Positions 42,001-56,742 of a stretch of DNA of 64,000 nt are shown piece by piece (position 1 is the first letter of the stretch; each line of letters starts with the position of its first letter). The notes under the pieces are model-generated. The model did not search any database. It was not told the DNA's origin and saw only the letters and a list, made by a program, of their open reading frames with translations. The position numbers and the translations under genes were made by a program. The DNA comes from Chrysomallon squamiferum (lineage: Eukaryota > Mollusca > Gastropoda > Neomphalida > Peltospiridae): positions 4,093,080 to 4,157,079 of the forward strand of contig CM022668.1 in the NCBI GenBank assembly GCA_012295275.1, in the 5' to 3' direction.

Positions 42001-42833
42001 TTTAGGACATTAGTTAAGTTCTTACTTACATTCTTACTCACATAATTGTAAATGTACTGACATGCATTCTGACTTACTTAGTTACTTGTTTCCTTGCTTA
42101 CTTAGGTCATTATTTACGTAATTACATGATTTATTTCTTACTTAGATAATTGTAAACATACTTACTTGCATTCTCACTAACTTAGTAAGTAGCATCCTTG
42201 CTTACTTAGGTGATTATTTACGTACTTAATTACGTTCTTACTTAGGTAATTGTTAATGTACGAATTTGCATTTTCTCTTAGTTGCTCGCTTCCTTGCCAT
42301 ATTAGATCATTATTTACGTACTTACTTACTTTCTTTGATTATTAGGTAATTGTTAATGTACTTACTTAGGTTGCTATTTACTTACTTATTATCTTCCCTG
42401 CTAACTTAGGTCATTAGTTAAGTACTTACTTACATTCTTACTCACATAATTGTTAATGCAATGACTTACATTCTCACTTACTTAGTTACTTGTTTCCTTG
42501 CTTAGTTAGCTCATTATTTACCTAAGTACTGAATTTATTTCTTCCTTAGATAATTGATAATGTACTTACTTGCATTCTCACTAACTTAGTAACTTGGAAC
42601 CTTGCTTACTTAGGTCATTATTTACGTACTTAATTAAGTTCTTCCTTAGATAATTGTTAATGTACAAATTTGCATTTTCTCTTACTTGGTCGCTTCCATC
42701 CCAATTTAGATCATTATTTAGTATTTACTTACCTTCTTTCATAGTTAGGTAATTGTTAATGTACTTACTTAGCTCACTATTTGTCACTTACTTTGTTTAC
42801 TATTTACTTACTTATTCGCTTTCTTAAATAAAG

Positions 42834-43320
42834 TCGTCAGCAGTGTTTATTATCTGTAAATGAATACAAAACTAAAGATTTTTTAACTGAATTTTGTTAG
42901 GTTTTATTTTGTTTTAATTATTATTATTTTTACATTTTTATTATTTTTTGTTGTTTTCTGTTTTTGTATTTATTTATTTATTTTTTTATTTGTTTATTTA
43001 TTTTTTTTTTTTTAATTTTATTATTATTTTATTTTTATTTTTTGGGAAATTCACAACAGAAATGGAATGTTCTATAGTATCAGTTTCAGTGCACGTGGAA
43101 CGTGTATGAACGTGTGTACAGTGAAACCTCCCAAAACTGAACCCGATAAACCGGAATTCTCTCACGATTCCGTGAAATTTGCCAAACAAATCAGAAATGC
43201 CTCCAAACAGCAGCCGATGAAATTATCCCGTTCCAGTGTGTTCCTCTAATGCAAATTTTACCAGAGGGTCCTGTTTACGTGAATCCTTACTGCATTACCA
43301 GTACCGAGTCAGTAGATAAT
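42834..43320 (-). repeat. Truncated left inverted-repeat arm, copy 2
   Basis: Only the inner 490 bp or so of the arm is present, so the two-exon frame of the left arm is missing here. The CAGTGAAACCTCCC motif is at 43119-43132, and its mirror is at 47495-47508. Confidence 0.85.
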
Positions 43321-44045
43321 GCGATTACGTATGCGAATACTAGTTGTTTATTAATGATTAAGTGTACACAGTGTAGTTGTATGTTAACTCTTCGTCTAGT
43401 TTATAAGTAAATTTTTTTTTATTTTATTTATTTATTTATTTTTTTGTATCATTTATATGCTCTTCATGTTTCTAAGGTTAAAAACTCTTTTCTAGTTTTT
43501 ATTTTTTTAGTATTATTATTATTTTTTTAAAGTCCTGAAATATCAATACTAAGTTATTTAAGGTTTGAACATATTATTACATGTCTATTTCATTTCATTT
43601 ATTTTATTATTAGTTGATGATGTTTTAGTTCTTTTGCTAAAATTATCTGTAATTACTTTAAATTTCTTTAACAAAATACACCTATACCCATGACTAAAAC
43701 AAAAACAAGAAAACGAAAGAAAATAACTGAATTCTGTAGCCATTAAATATATATATATATATAAAAAATTATTTAAAAAAAGGCTTTTAATAAACTACCT
43801 ATAAGATACACCTAAAAACTGACAAAACGTTTAATTATTATAAAACTTTCTTATTTAATCAGTGATTCGTTATTTCTTATAAAACATCTTTTTTCTCTGC
43901 ACGTAATTTATTACAAGGTTTTTTCTATCGTGTTTAAAACTATTTCATTGCGAATCTTGTGTGTTCTTTCCGTTCAATATTCTAATCACCTTCTCAAAAT
44001 GAGTTAAACAAAACCTACAACCCCCCACAAACAATTATAAGTATC
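43321..44045. other. AT-rich spacer, copy 2 of 9898-10606
   Basis: No gene; substitutions and homopolymer differences relative to copy 1. Confidence 0.5.
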
Positions 44046-45859
<1,814 letters not shown>

Positions 45860-46170
45860 AGCATGCGTTTGTTTTTAGACAGCACTGTAATCAGTAGCTC
45901 GGCCCTCATGCCAGGCGGACAGCCCGTGGTTAGGGTCCGGGCAGGGGGAGGGTGAGTAGAGCTCACCCGTTTTTATCCTGTCTGCCCCTCTGCCCTAGTC
46001 TGCCCCGCCCTAAGACAGCTTGTGAAGGTACCAGAACCAAGTTGAAACTTTAGTTTCTTGGCAGCATGTTCATATATGTGACATCGTGGGATCGAATCTT
46101 GGCGTACGGCGTTTTCGGAGGTTCTGTTTATCCCGTACGGATAACGTAAGCTTTGGGAGTACATCTCACA
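45860..46170 (+). mobile_element. GC-rich SINE-like block, copy 2
   Basis: Counterpart of 12482-12790, with several substitutions. The GGGTGAG/CTCACCC hairpin (45950-45968) and the B-box-like GATCGAATC (46090-46098) are both intact. Confidence 0.35.
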
Positions 46171-46933
<763 letters not shown>

Positions 46934-47029
46934 CGAATCGCTATGGGACCAAGTCCAGTTTTGAAGGATGGTCTGTTTACTTAGGTTGCAGTTCTGAGCT
47001 AAATTAGTAACAAAAACAACAACAACAAC

Positions 47030-47096
47030 AAAAAAAAAGAAAAAAAAAAAAGAAAAAAAGATAAAAGTAAAGAAAAAAAAAAAAAAAAAAAAAAAA
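47030..47096. repeat. A-rich tract, copy 2
   Basis: Mixed A-runs with occasional G or T. About 50 bp present in copy 1 before this tract (13577-13630) is missing here. Confidence 0.8.
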
Positions 47097-47294
47097 CCTT
47101 TAATGAGAAATCGTGACATGAAGCTATGAAAAGGAGCTCAGCCAGATTTAAAAGCTAATCTTTGTAACAAAACAGCTGAGAATAAACATGTTTCGTTCAG
47201 TTATTTAAACATTACAGCTATTAATCCCTCGATCGGTATTTGTCAACTGCAAAGCAATGACACAGAAGCATGCGCACATACGATTAGTTCTGAG

Positions 47295-48513
47295 TACGCA
47301 ATCGCATTATCAGCTGACTCGGTACTGGTAATGCAGTAAGGATTCACATAAACAGGACCCTCTGGTAAAATTTGCATTAGAGGAACACATTGGAACGGGA
47401 TAATTTCATCGGCTGCTGTTTGGAGGCATTTCTAATTTGTTTTGGCAAATTTAACGGAATCGTGAGAGAATTCCGGTTTATCGGGTTCAGTTTTGGGAGG
47501 TTTCACTGTACACACGTTCATACATGTTACACGTGCACTGAAACTGATACTATAGAACATTCCATTTCTGTTGTGAATTTCCCCCCCCAAAAAAAAAATA
47601 ATAATAATAATAAAAATTAAAAATTAAAAAAATAAATAAATAAACAAATAAATAAATAAATAAATACAAAAACAGAAAACAACAAAAAATAATAAAAATG
47701 TAAAAATAATAATAATTAAAACAAAATAAAACCTAACAAAATTCAGTTAAAAAATCTTTAGTTTTGTATTCGTTTACAGATAACAATAAACACTGCTGAG
47801 GACTTTATTTATTTATTTATTTATTATTATTATTATCATTTTTTTAAATATAAAACATATTTTTTTGATAATGTGTTTTTAATGTTCGAAAAACCATTGT
47901 TGCATTTAATGAAATCTTTATCAGCACGTGCTGAGCGAGTAAGATACACAGGTGTGTTTCTGATTTATTCTGGTGTTTTAGATGTTTCTGGTTGGCGGTT
48001 ATTTAAGTTAGAACAGGTAAGTGTATGTGTGTGTGGTGTGTGTGTTTACTTGTGCGTGTGTATGTGTGTGTACTTGTGTCTGTCTGTGTATGTGTGTCAG
48101 TGTGTTAGCAGACTGTTATTGGACTTGTAGCTTTCTGATGCAGTACACTGTTTTATGTATATTTTTTATGAATCTTGCAGGTGAACGTGTTTTTCGCTAT
48201 GAGCGTGAAACAGCTGACAAACGATATTTTATTATTTTTCTCTGTTAGACGTTTGTCACTGAAACTGATATTTTCTGATGTTGAAGAACACGTTTTATTT
48301 TTGTATCTGTTTTTTTTTGTTATTATTAGTTATTTATTTATTATCTTGAGGTCTTATTTCTATAATATTATTACTATTATTTTAATAATTTATTATTTAT
48401 TTATTACCATTTGCATTTTTTTGAACAAGTGAAAAATAGATACAATCGTATGTACGCACGTACGTACATACTTGCTTCCATGTATGGACGCATACATAGA
48501 TAAATACACAACA
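47295..48513 (+). repeat. Right inverted-repeat arm, copy 2
   Basis: Direct copy of 13928-15153 and reverse complement of 8597-9897. It lies about 4 kb from the truncated left arm. Confidence 0.85.
47882..48432 (+). CDS. Putative two-exon gene fragment, copy 2, unknown function
   Basis: Third instance of the exon pair. Exon 1 spans 47882-48016 (ending FKLEQ), the donor GTAAGT starts at 48017, the intron is 164 nt (shorter GT repeat), the acceptor CTTGCAG ends at 48180, and exon 2 runs from 48181 (VNVFFAMSVKQLTNDILLFF) to SDVEEHVL and an AT-rich tail ending at 48432. Both splice sites and the phase-0 junction are unchanged, although the intron has lost about 16 bp. Function unknown; same caveats as the other copies. 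Confidence 0.35.
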
Positions 48514-48775
48514 TTATTATCAAAAATAAATAAATGGTTTATGAATGTTTTTCATTTAATTTGTTAGAATCTAGAGGAAATTAATTCAAATAAATGTATA
48601 TCTATATCTAAAGCAGAAGAAGAAAACCGATGATATTATTTGCTTCTTAAATCTAATTTTATCTAACAATGCGACATTATATATTTTCTGTAGTGAGGAG
48701 ACAGTTTGTGTATTAAAATCAGATAATGTAATATACATACAGTGAAATTAATTTTATGTAACAATATCTTATAGT

Positions 48776-49188
48776 AACAGAAAGAGACAGAGTGACGAAG
48801 AAAGAATGACAGAGAGAGACAGAGATAGACGGAGAGAGAGAAAGAGAGACAGAGAGAGAAAGTGAGAGAGAGAGACAGAGAGAGAGAATGAGAGACAGAG
48901 ATAGACGAAGGAGAAAGAGAAACAGAGAGACAGACAGAGATAGAAAGAGAGAGAGACAGGAAGACAGTCAGACAGAGAGAGAGACAGAGAAAGATACCGA
49001 GAAAATCAGAGAAAGAAAGAGAGAGAGGGACAGAGAGAGAGACAGAGAAAGAAAGACAGAGAGATAGACAGAGAGAATAACAGAGAATAACAGAGAGGGA
49101 GAAAGAGAGACAGAGAAAAAAAGAGAGAGAGACAGAGGGAGAGAGACAGGGAGAGAGTCAGAGAGAGAAAGAGAATGAGAGAAAGAGT
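48776..49188 (+). repeat. Degenerate purine tract, copy 2
   Basis: Counterpart of 15411-15882, shortened by internal deletions of repeat words. Confidence 0.9.
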
Positions 49189-49761
49189 GATCTAAACCGA
49201 GAAAATTCTACGCGCTTATTTTAATTATTATTTTCTGTATTCTTGGTGGTTTTTATTTTATTATATATTCATAATCTATTTGAACAAGTGCTAAAAAGTA
49301 CAACAATTTGAATAATTTTATCGATGAACTGAGCGATCATCTGCTAGAAACGCAGGAAAACATTTCAACATTCTTCCTGATCTGTAGCGAATAATCAAGG
49401 TGTGGTTGGAAGGTTCTTTGGTTAATTTAAAATTTCAATTTTTTTTTAAAAATTTCGAAGCCAAACAGGTTCTTTCAGTTGTTTGAGTACTGGCTTCAGT
49501 GTGCTGATCAGCATCCTCCCTCTGTTGTATTATTGGCGCCCTGCAAACCGAGCTTCATCTATTTGCAATGCTCTTCATCAGTTCTTACAATTCTCCACGA
49601 TTGTTAACGGAAACGATTTGGGTACAAATGTCACGACACATGTTGGACCAATCACATATTGATTCGTTACCTCCACCAGTCAAATCTTGCATGTTCAATA
49701 AAATAAAATAAACGTTAATTCTAAAATTTGGCACAGAGAAAGATTGTAATGGACTTTTTAT

Positions 49762-49983
49762 TTAAATCTGTATAATGGAAAACAAAAACATTTTCGGCGC
49801 CAGTTTTGCAACGTAAAGTTGGCAGGATTTCACCAATTTTTTTTTACTTCGAGCTGCCTTCATTTCTTCACCACAACGATAACCTGGTGCAGCGTTTTCT
49901 TCATCATCTACAAGGCCATTCCTTCGTAAAAATTCAACTGCCTTCGTCTCGTCCCTGATCACGTCGTAAAACGCTTCAGTCAA
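49762..49983 (-). pseudogene. Merlin/IS1595-like transposase relic, copy 2
   Basis: Same AVEFLRRNGLVDDEENA and YRCGEEMKAARSKK phrases as at 16455-16673. The lysine run has an extra codon (SKKKLVKS against SKKTVKS). It has the same truncation and lacks a catalytic domain. Confidence 0.4.
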
Positions 49984-51005
49984 AATCTTAAGAGTTCTTT
50001 AGAAACATAAAAGTAAATGAATAAGTGGCCTGGAAGTGATATTCTTATAAATGTATCATAATCTTAAAAGTATTATAAACTTTACATGAAAGTTTGAATG
50101 TGGTAGAAAACTTTGATGAAAAATTCGGTAAAATCTACTGACTATTTTCAAAAAACAAACCGCTTTTAAAAAGCATTATCGGAAAGACAAATATTTTATC
50201 CTTAAGAAATAACAGAAATGAAGATTAAAGCAGCCACACATCGGCCCAATCTGAAGGTGACGTCACCAGACCATGGCCATTCTTTTTATAAAATATCGAC
50301 TGAACCTCCAACTTACTATTTATGTGATTAAATCTGGGTTGATGACATGGAAGCCGGTTACGTATTCATTGCCTGATTGTGCCGCTTTGCCTAATAAAAT
50401 CATCAAAGTTAATTAGGCACATAACTTCTCGACATAATGTTAGTTACAGGCTGTATACAGGAGGCCTTCAGCACAAAATCGGGGGAGGTTTTGAGCATTT
50501 ATTTTCTCACGCCCTAAACGATAAATATCTACGGTCACGAGACTTCAATTTTCATTTTTGTTGTTGTGATCTAAAACTAGCAGTCATTTGTGATTATTTA
50601 TTTTTTGTATATACGTTTTTATTACATTTTTAAAAATTATTTATATTATTTTATTATATTTATTATTAATATTCTTCTTCTTCTTATTTTTTTTTTCAAA
50701 GAGAAATGATGAACCCCTAAAAAAATAAAATTTCCGGTTTTCTAATTTATCCCTTCTAAATGTATTTAATCATCTAGATCTTATGAATTTGTTTTATTTC
50801 GCAAACTAAGAGATACATGCATAAATACTATTTCTACAGCCGGTAGAGGGAGGCCCAATGAGGGTTATTAACCTTAAAATGGAAATATTATAATACTGTT
50901 TGCACATGAATTACAACAAGACTGAAACAAGGTATAAAATATAATAAAAGATTGTTAAAAATTCAGTCATATATTTTTGTAAATATATCACTTACAGCAT
51001 TGATA
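49984..51005. other. Non-coding DNA, copy 2 of 16680-17694
   Basis: No supported gene; overlapping frames on both strands without family signatures. Confidence 0.4.
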
Positions 51006-51069
<64 letters not shown>

Positions 51070-51070
51070 T
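51006..51070. repeat. (TTA)n microsatellite, copy 2
   Basis: About 21 TTA units. Confidence 0.95.
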
Positions 51071-51312
51071 GTATTATTATTATTTTAATTTTAATTTTAA
51101 TTAAATGAATGAATGAATTAATTTATTTTATTTATTACTTGTTTTTGGCAGACGCGAATGGTAATTTTGTTAACAGTAACACAAAGAGGAAAACAGATTA
51201 TAATCAGAACCGAACAGTGATTTCGGGCAGGAACATTTATTTTTAAAATCGTCAGTTAAATAAGAAAATAGAAGGCATACGGCTTAATAAAAACATGATT
51301 CATTTTTTATTT

Positions 51313-51481
51313 TTTATTTGTTCTTTGCATTCACGGAAACATACGATGATCTCCGATTGTTCATTCCTAATGATCTCAAATGTAATTCTCTCTCTCATCA
51401 TTTTTTCTTTTTTATTTGTTCTTTGCATTCACGGAAACATACGATGATCTCCGATTGTTCATTCCTAATGATCTCAATATG

Positions 51482-51484
<3 letters not shown>
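51313..51484 (+). repeat. 98-bp-offset local tandem duplication unique to copy 2
   Basis: The phrase TTTATTTGTTCTTTGCATTC and about 65 bp after it occur at 51313 and again at 51411. Copy 1 has one full instance plus unrelated sequence (18015-18075) at the first position. Confidence 0.85.

Positions 51485-51562
<78 letters not shown>
51484..51562. repeat. (CT)n microsatellite, copy 2
   Basis: About 39 CT units followed by a T-run. Confidence 0.95.
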
Positions 51563-51570
<8 letters not shown>

Positions 51571-51769
51571 TTTTTCAAATAGGGTGATTTAACATGATGG
51601 CTGTGTGTCTGTCTGTCTGTGTGTGTGTGTCTGGTTTCAACTGGCGAGGTGTCTCATGAGACAGATTCTTGTGGAGTCTTTATTCACTATGAGTTTTCGG
51701 ACCCAGACTGGAAATAGTCATGTGAATCTTCTCATAACAGTAGACTTTTCACAAAGTGTATAGAATAAA

Positions 51770-52210
51770 CAATATTACCATTACTGTATCATCTATCTGT
51801 CCTTCTGTCCAGTCCTCCATGTACAAATCTTCTGTCCGTCTATCAGTTCATACAAACATCTAATCCAACCACCTATCTATCCATATATACATGTATAGTT
51901 CTTCTCTCTTCAAGCGATTCCATTATACATCCATCCATCATACATTCATCATCTCATCAATTTTTCTATTTATCTATCCACTCACGGATGTCTCTGCTCA
52001 GCTATCTACACATCCTTTCTGCAGTCTGTTTCTCTGTAATCTCTTTAAAATAACATTCTTTGTCTTTCTGACCGTCCCATGCCTATTTGACTGTCTAAAA
52101 TCAACATACACACACCAAACACAAGCAAACACACAAACATACGCACACACCAAATGCACACACACACACACATACACAAACACACACACACACACACACA
52201 TACACATGAG
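51770..52210. repeat. CATC/CTAT- and AC-rich low-complexity region, copy 2
   Basis: Counterpart of 18425-18870, with a slightly longer AC tract. Confidence 0.6.
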
Positions 52211-52520
52211 GTGCACAGATACTAAGGAAGTTTATTTATCTACATCAGACTTTATACTGAGAAGTGTAGAAAGCGCTCCGCTCAAGTGATGATATTTTAT
52301 GAGCTATGCAACAGATTTTTCTGCTAACTAGAGGTGCAACGATGTTGTCAGCCATTTGTTTTGATAAAATAAAATAAAAAAGTGATACAAATAATCAATA
52401 TGTGTTTTATTACTTTGCTGGCTTAGAAAACTTTACGCTGAATAATAATAAGCTAAAGATTGTATTTTGAAACGAATTTACGAAGGAGTCAAGTCATACG
52501 GATTTTAGAAGGATTTTAGA

Positions 52521-52526
<6 letters not shown>

Positions 52527-52577
<51 letters not shown>

Positions 52578-52608
52578 TGTGTGTGTCTGTGTATTTGTCT
52601 GTGTTACT
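52527..52608. repeat. (GT)n microsatellite, copy 2
   Basis: Longer and purer than its counterpart. Confidence 0.95.
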
Positions 52609-52746
52609 AGGGTCAGGGGAGTATTCATTGTCTGCGGTAGTGAACTGAAAATTCAAAAAATATTTCAATTCTCAGGTCGTTGTATGTACTGAAATATGTA
52701 TCTGAAAAAATCGTTTTAAAAAAGAAAGTTTATTAAAATTAGCATT

Positions 52747-52768
52747 TAATAATAATAATAATAATAAC

Positions 52769-52804
<36 letters not shown>
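52747..52804. repeat. (AAT)n microsatellite, copy 2
   Basis: Keeps the AAC interruption seen in copy 1. Confidence 0.95.
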
Positions 52805-55800
52805 TAAGAAAGAAAAAAAAAAGAAAGAAAGAAACTAAAATGAATAATAGAACAAACAAGTTTTATTGTATTTTTGATATGCCCGATGATCAATATATTT
52901 TATATTATGTTTATTTACTGTAATGCAAAATATTACCAAGAACGGCTATTCACATTTTTTTTATAAAAAAAGTTCTTTCTTTTTTTTTTTTTTTTTATTT
53001 ATTTATTTATTTATTTATTATTATTAATTATTTATGTATTTATTTATTTTTAGTTTGTTTATGAAGCTAAAAAATTAAAAAAAGAAAAAATACAAATATA
53101 TGTATTGTAGTGAAAATTAGTACTTCAAACTGATAAGATAGTTTTACCATGTAGTCAATTTAAAAAAAAAGTCAATTTGTTATTTTATTTATTTATTTTT
53201 TTAAATACGTTGAAAACTTTGAAAACATTCATAACTGTAGGTAAGTACACTTTGCCATTAATTACAATTACAATTCCTAAAAAATATCATATTTAATTCT
53301 TTATAATTCAGAAAGATTGTTTGGCATATTATATTATTATTTTAGAACTTTTCTCTTTTCAGTATTAACATCATTTTTTTTTTCAATGTTAGAAGACGGA
53401 CAGGAGTTTTTAATTTAGAAATATTGTCTAAATTTCAATAAATTGGCCAATGTGTATATTGATATTTTATCTTCAGCTTTTCAAAATTTTAGTTTAAACT
53501 AAGTAATTACTGAGTTTAGAAAAACTGTATCCTAAAATATCAATTCATCATCCAAAATATTTGTATAGTGTAATTATAATCTAGTTTTGGACTTAGTGGT
53601 GTGCAGTATAACTCTGGTTTAAACTTGAATGAAGTCAGTAATATTTAAAAAAAACGATTTTTACCATACAATTAATATTTTCATAATATATTTTAAAGAT
53701 GGAGAAAATGCTTTTAATTTATTTATATTTTAATTTTAGAATTATTTGTCGTAATATCTTAATAATAAGTTATACTTACAATGAGAATATTTTTCTTTTG
53801 CTAGTTATTTTATGGATTGAAGACAATTATTTGATAGCCGTCAACAAAAAAGAATGCATTTAGGCAGAAAATGCCAGAAATGAAATGTGGTAGAAAAAGG
53901 ACATTATCAAAACTTGTGACTTGAGATTCATTGATTCATTTCTGTATGGTCTCTGTAGGTGAATAAATATATTTTTTGTTATAATATTAGTATTGTTACA
54001 TTAGTTACGATGTACCAGCCTTACTTCTTGTTTACTATTCTTTTGAGACCTCAGATTCCCACTTGAATTGTCTTAGATGAATATGTGTAGTCATGTTTTT
54101 AATTCTGTTCATGGTTTTAGTCTCTGGAAATACTAAAAATATTTGTCCTATTTCGTCCTTTTATATTATTTTATTTTATTTTATTTTTTGACATGATGTA
54201 TTCAGTTTATCCTACATAAAGTTACATTTTTTCACCAATGCACTAGTCACAAGAATATCTTTTCATGTGTGTTTTCATGTTGCTTAATTTTAGTACAGTA
54301 TAATAATAATTATTGATCTAATAGAAGACTGTCAGTTAATGTACAGCTGACATGTTACTAAAGACAAGTTTGTAAATCTGTGCAAGTTCTCACTTAAACA
54401 GTCAGTATTTGTTTTACTCAAGTACAACTGCTCAGTTGTTATTAATCAAAGGTCTTGGTTTTTGCTGTTCTGATTACAGTAAAATGTCCTAGCAGACAAG
54501 TTACAACTATTAATATCAAACAAGCAAAGACGCGCACATAGACGTGAATACTAAAAGAATACTAAAAAAAGTCTTTAAAGAGAAAAATCCTTTAATTAAA
54601 ACAATTTTGAAAATTAAGAATATTAAATATAGTTAAAACATAAACTGCTTTTTATCTTAATTTACTTACCATACCTGAAAAATACTATTTAAAGAGTATA
54701 GATATTTTTAACTGGATACTATTTTATGTATTTATTTTTATTGGACTGCAGTGTTTGTCTTATATATAACAAACATGTAGTAAGTACAGTGGTATATTAA
54801 TAATAACAACTCCCAATTTACAGAAACAGAAACACAGAGTTAATATGAATTAAAATAGTTTTAAAATAATGGACTTCATAGCCATTGTCTTACACATTTG
54901 CTAATTACTGTATTAAAAGTTCACATACTTGTTATACATGTTGTTTTAACCACAAATCTCTTAACATTTTATTTATTTTTAGTTATGCTTTTAAATCTAT
55001 GATCATTTTTTAAATTATATGTTTAAATTAAAATTAAAAATATTGTAAAATGCTTAAAATTTGTGCTGTTCCATATGGAAAACATTAGTACAAAAATACC
55101 TTTTCAGTTATAACATTTAATTCCTTTTTAAATTATTAACTTTGAATGATTCAAAAATAAAAATACTTTATTTTATATTTATTTCCAAAAACATGAATGG
55201 ATATTATTTAGTTTTATTATTTTAAATTTAAAAAAAAAGTTCTCTTTTAATTTTAACTTTATATCACCTGACTATTTGTGTATGCTCTGTGTCAGAATAC
55301 AGACTGATCTAAGGGTTCCTTGTCCTGGATGATAGCCAGTGGGTAGTCAGTTATTTGAAATTTAGTTTAGACACCTCTATTGCATTTAATATTTTTGAGG
55401 GGTCTTGCATAGGAATTATTTTCCTTTAATACCCATATTATTTTTATCTAACTGACCTAAATCTTTCAGAATGTTTTTATTGTAAAAATCCTGAGATTTT
55501 TTTCAGTTATTGTATTTGCTGATAAATGGTCACAGTTTTAACCTGTATGATACATTGAATTACAACAGGTTGTGTTTATTATTGGTTAAGTGTTTGCTAT
55601 TAGATGATGAAAGCCTGTTTCATTGGAGGGGATGTTAAATTGATTTTATGTAATTATAAAAATGAACTTTTCATGGGATTTAAACTTGGTAGTAGACACA
55701 GATGGGACAAACAGTTTCAGAATCTTATAAAAGTTTATATTGATCAACAGCCCATTTCTCATGTGTACAGATGTATTATAAACATAGATAAAATAATTTA

Positions 55801-56523
55801 TGTCCTGTTTCAAAATTTTTATTTTATTCAGTTGAAACATGTTGGACCATCATCCAGATATTTTATATTGTCTGTGGGATTTTGTTCACATCAATCTGCC
55901 ATACAAACAACATTTAAATGTAACACTTAAAAAAAAAAAATAAAAAATAAAAAAATAAACTAAATAAAAATAAATAAATGAGATATTTAAAGAAATAAAA
56001 CATTTCACCATTAGCTCAGAAATAATAATAATATGGAGAACTTCAGAATTATATACAAGTCTTTAAAAAAAGCAACTTTGAATGAAATTAATGTTTTCTT
56101 GTATGATGATCAAACTGTTTGGTAGTTTTATTTTTACTAGTTAACAGCAAAGGATATTTTACATGCATCACACAAGAGTGATGTGTGATCAGTCTTGTTT
56201 CTCTCATTTCCTCTTTCTAATTTCACTGTGAATACTGATGATTTTTTTTTTATTTTATATTTTAAAATATTTCAAATGTTATTTTTTATTTTATTTTATT
56301 TATTTTTCTATAAACATTATTTTATTTATTAATTTAATTTTTCATCAGATATTTACTTGTCTATTTTAATTCTGTGTCCTGGGATTTCAGTTAAGGGCCC
56401 CTATTGTTTTCCCAGAACATAGTTTGAAATAGTTTGCTTAAGATCCCTAAATAATAATCCAAATTTATCTGCTGTAAACTGTTTAGCTTTCTTATTTATA
56501 ATTTTTGGCATCATATTTACATG
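52805..56523. other. AT-rich block almost identical to 19457-23178
   Basis: No recognised gene; contains the second copy of the 108-codon unassigned frame (55604-55930). Confidence 0.5.
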
Positions 56524-56742
56524 GCAGATTTGTAGAATAAATGAAGGTATCTTTGTGTTGCACATTTGTAGAATATTCAGATATCTTCACATTTGTCTGG
56601 CATGTTTACGTAATAATTCTGATATCTTCATGTTTGTATGGCAGATTGGTGCCATGATTCAAGATGTCTTCTGCTTTTATGTCAGATTTGTAGAATAATT
56701 CTGATATCTTTCTGTTTGTAGAGCAGATTTGTAGAATATTTT
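56524..56742 (+). repeat. ~41-bp minisatellite, copy 2
   Basis: Same number and order of units as at 23179-23396. Confidence 0.75.

Larger units (their letters stand above)
25713..42832 (+). repeat. Satellite array 1 with nested 40/403/807-bp periods
   Basis: About 17 kb of TTAC/ACTT-rich DNA without open frames. The basic unit is about 40 bp (TTAGGTAATTATTTACGTAC plus CTTACTTGCTTTCTTGCTTAC-like). Ten units make a block of about 403 bp. Two distinguishable blocks make an 807-bp higher-order unit: type A begins after GTAACTTGGAACC, type B after GTAAGTAGCATCC. The type-B landmark recurs at 26133, 26988, 27795, 28602, 29409 and 30216. The last five are spaced exactly 807 bp apart. Further copies follow near 31096, 31963, 32869, 34609, 36303, 39539, 41341 and 42185. 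Confidence 0.95.

Noticed and set aside
25713-42832. CRISPR-like regular repeats
   Set aside because: There are no unique spacers: the intervals are themselves repeats in a nested tandem structure, and the DNA is eukaryotic in character.
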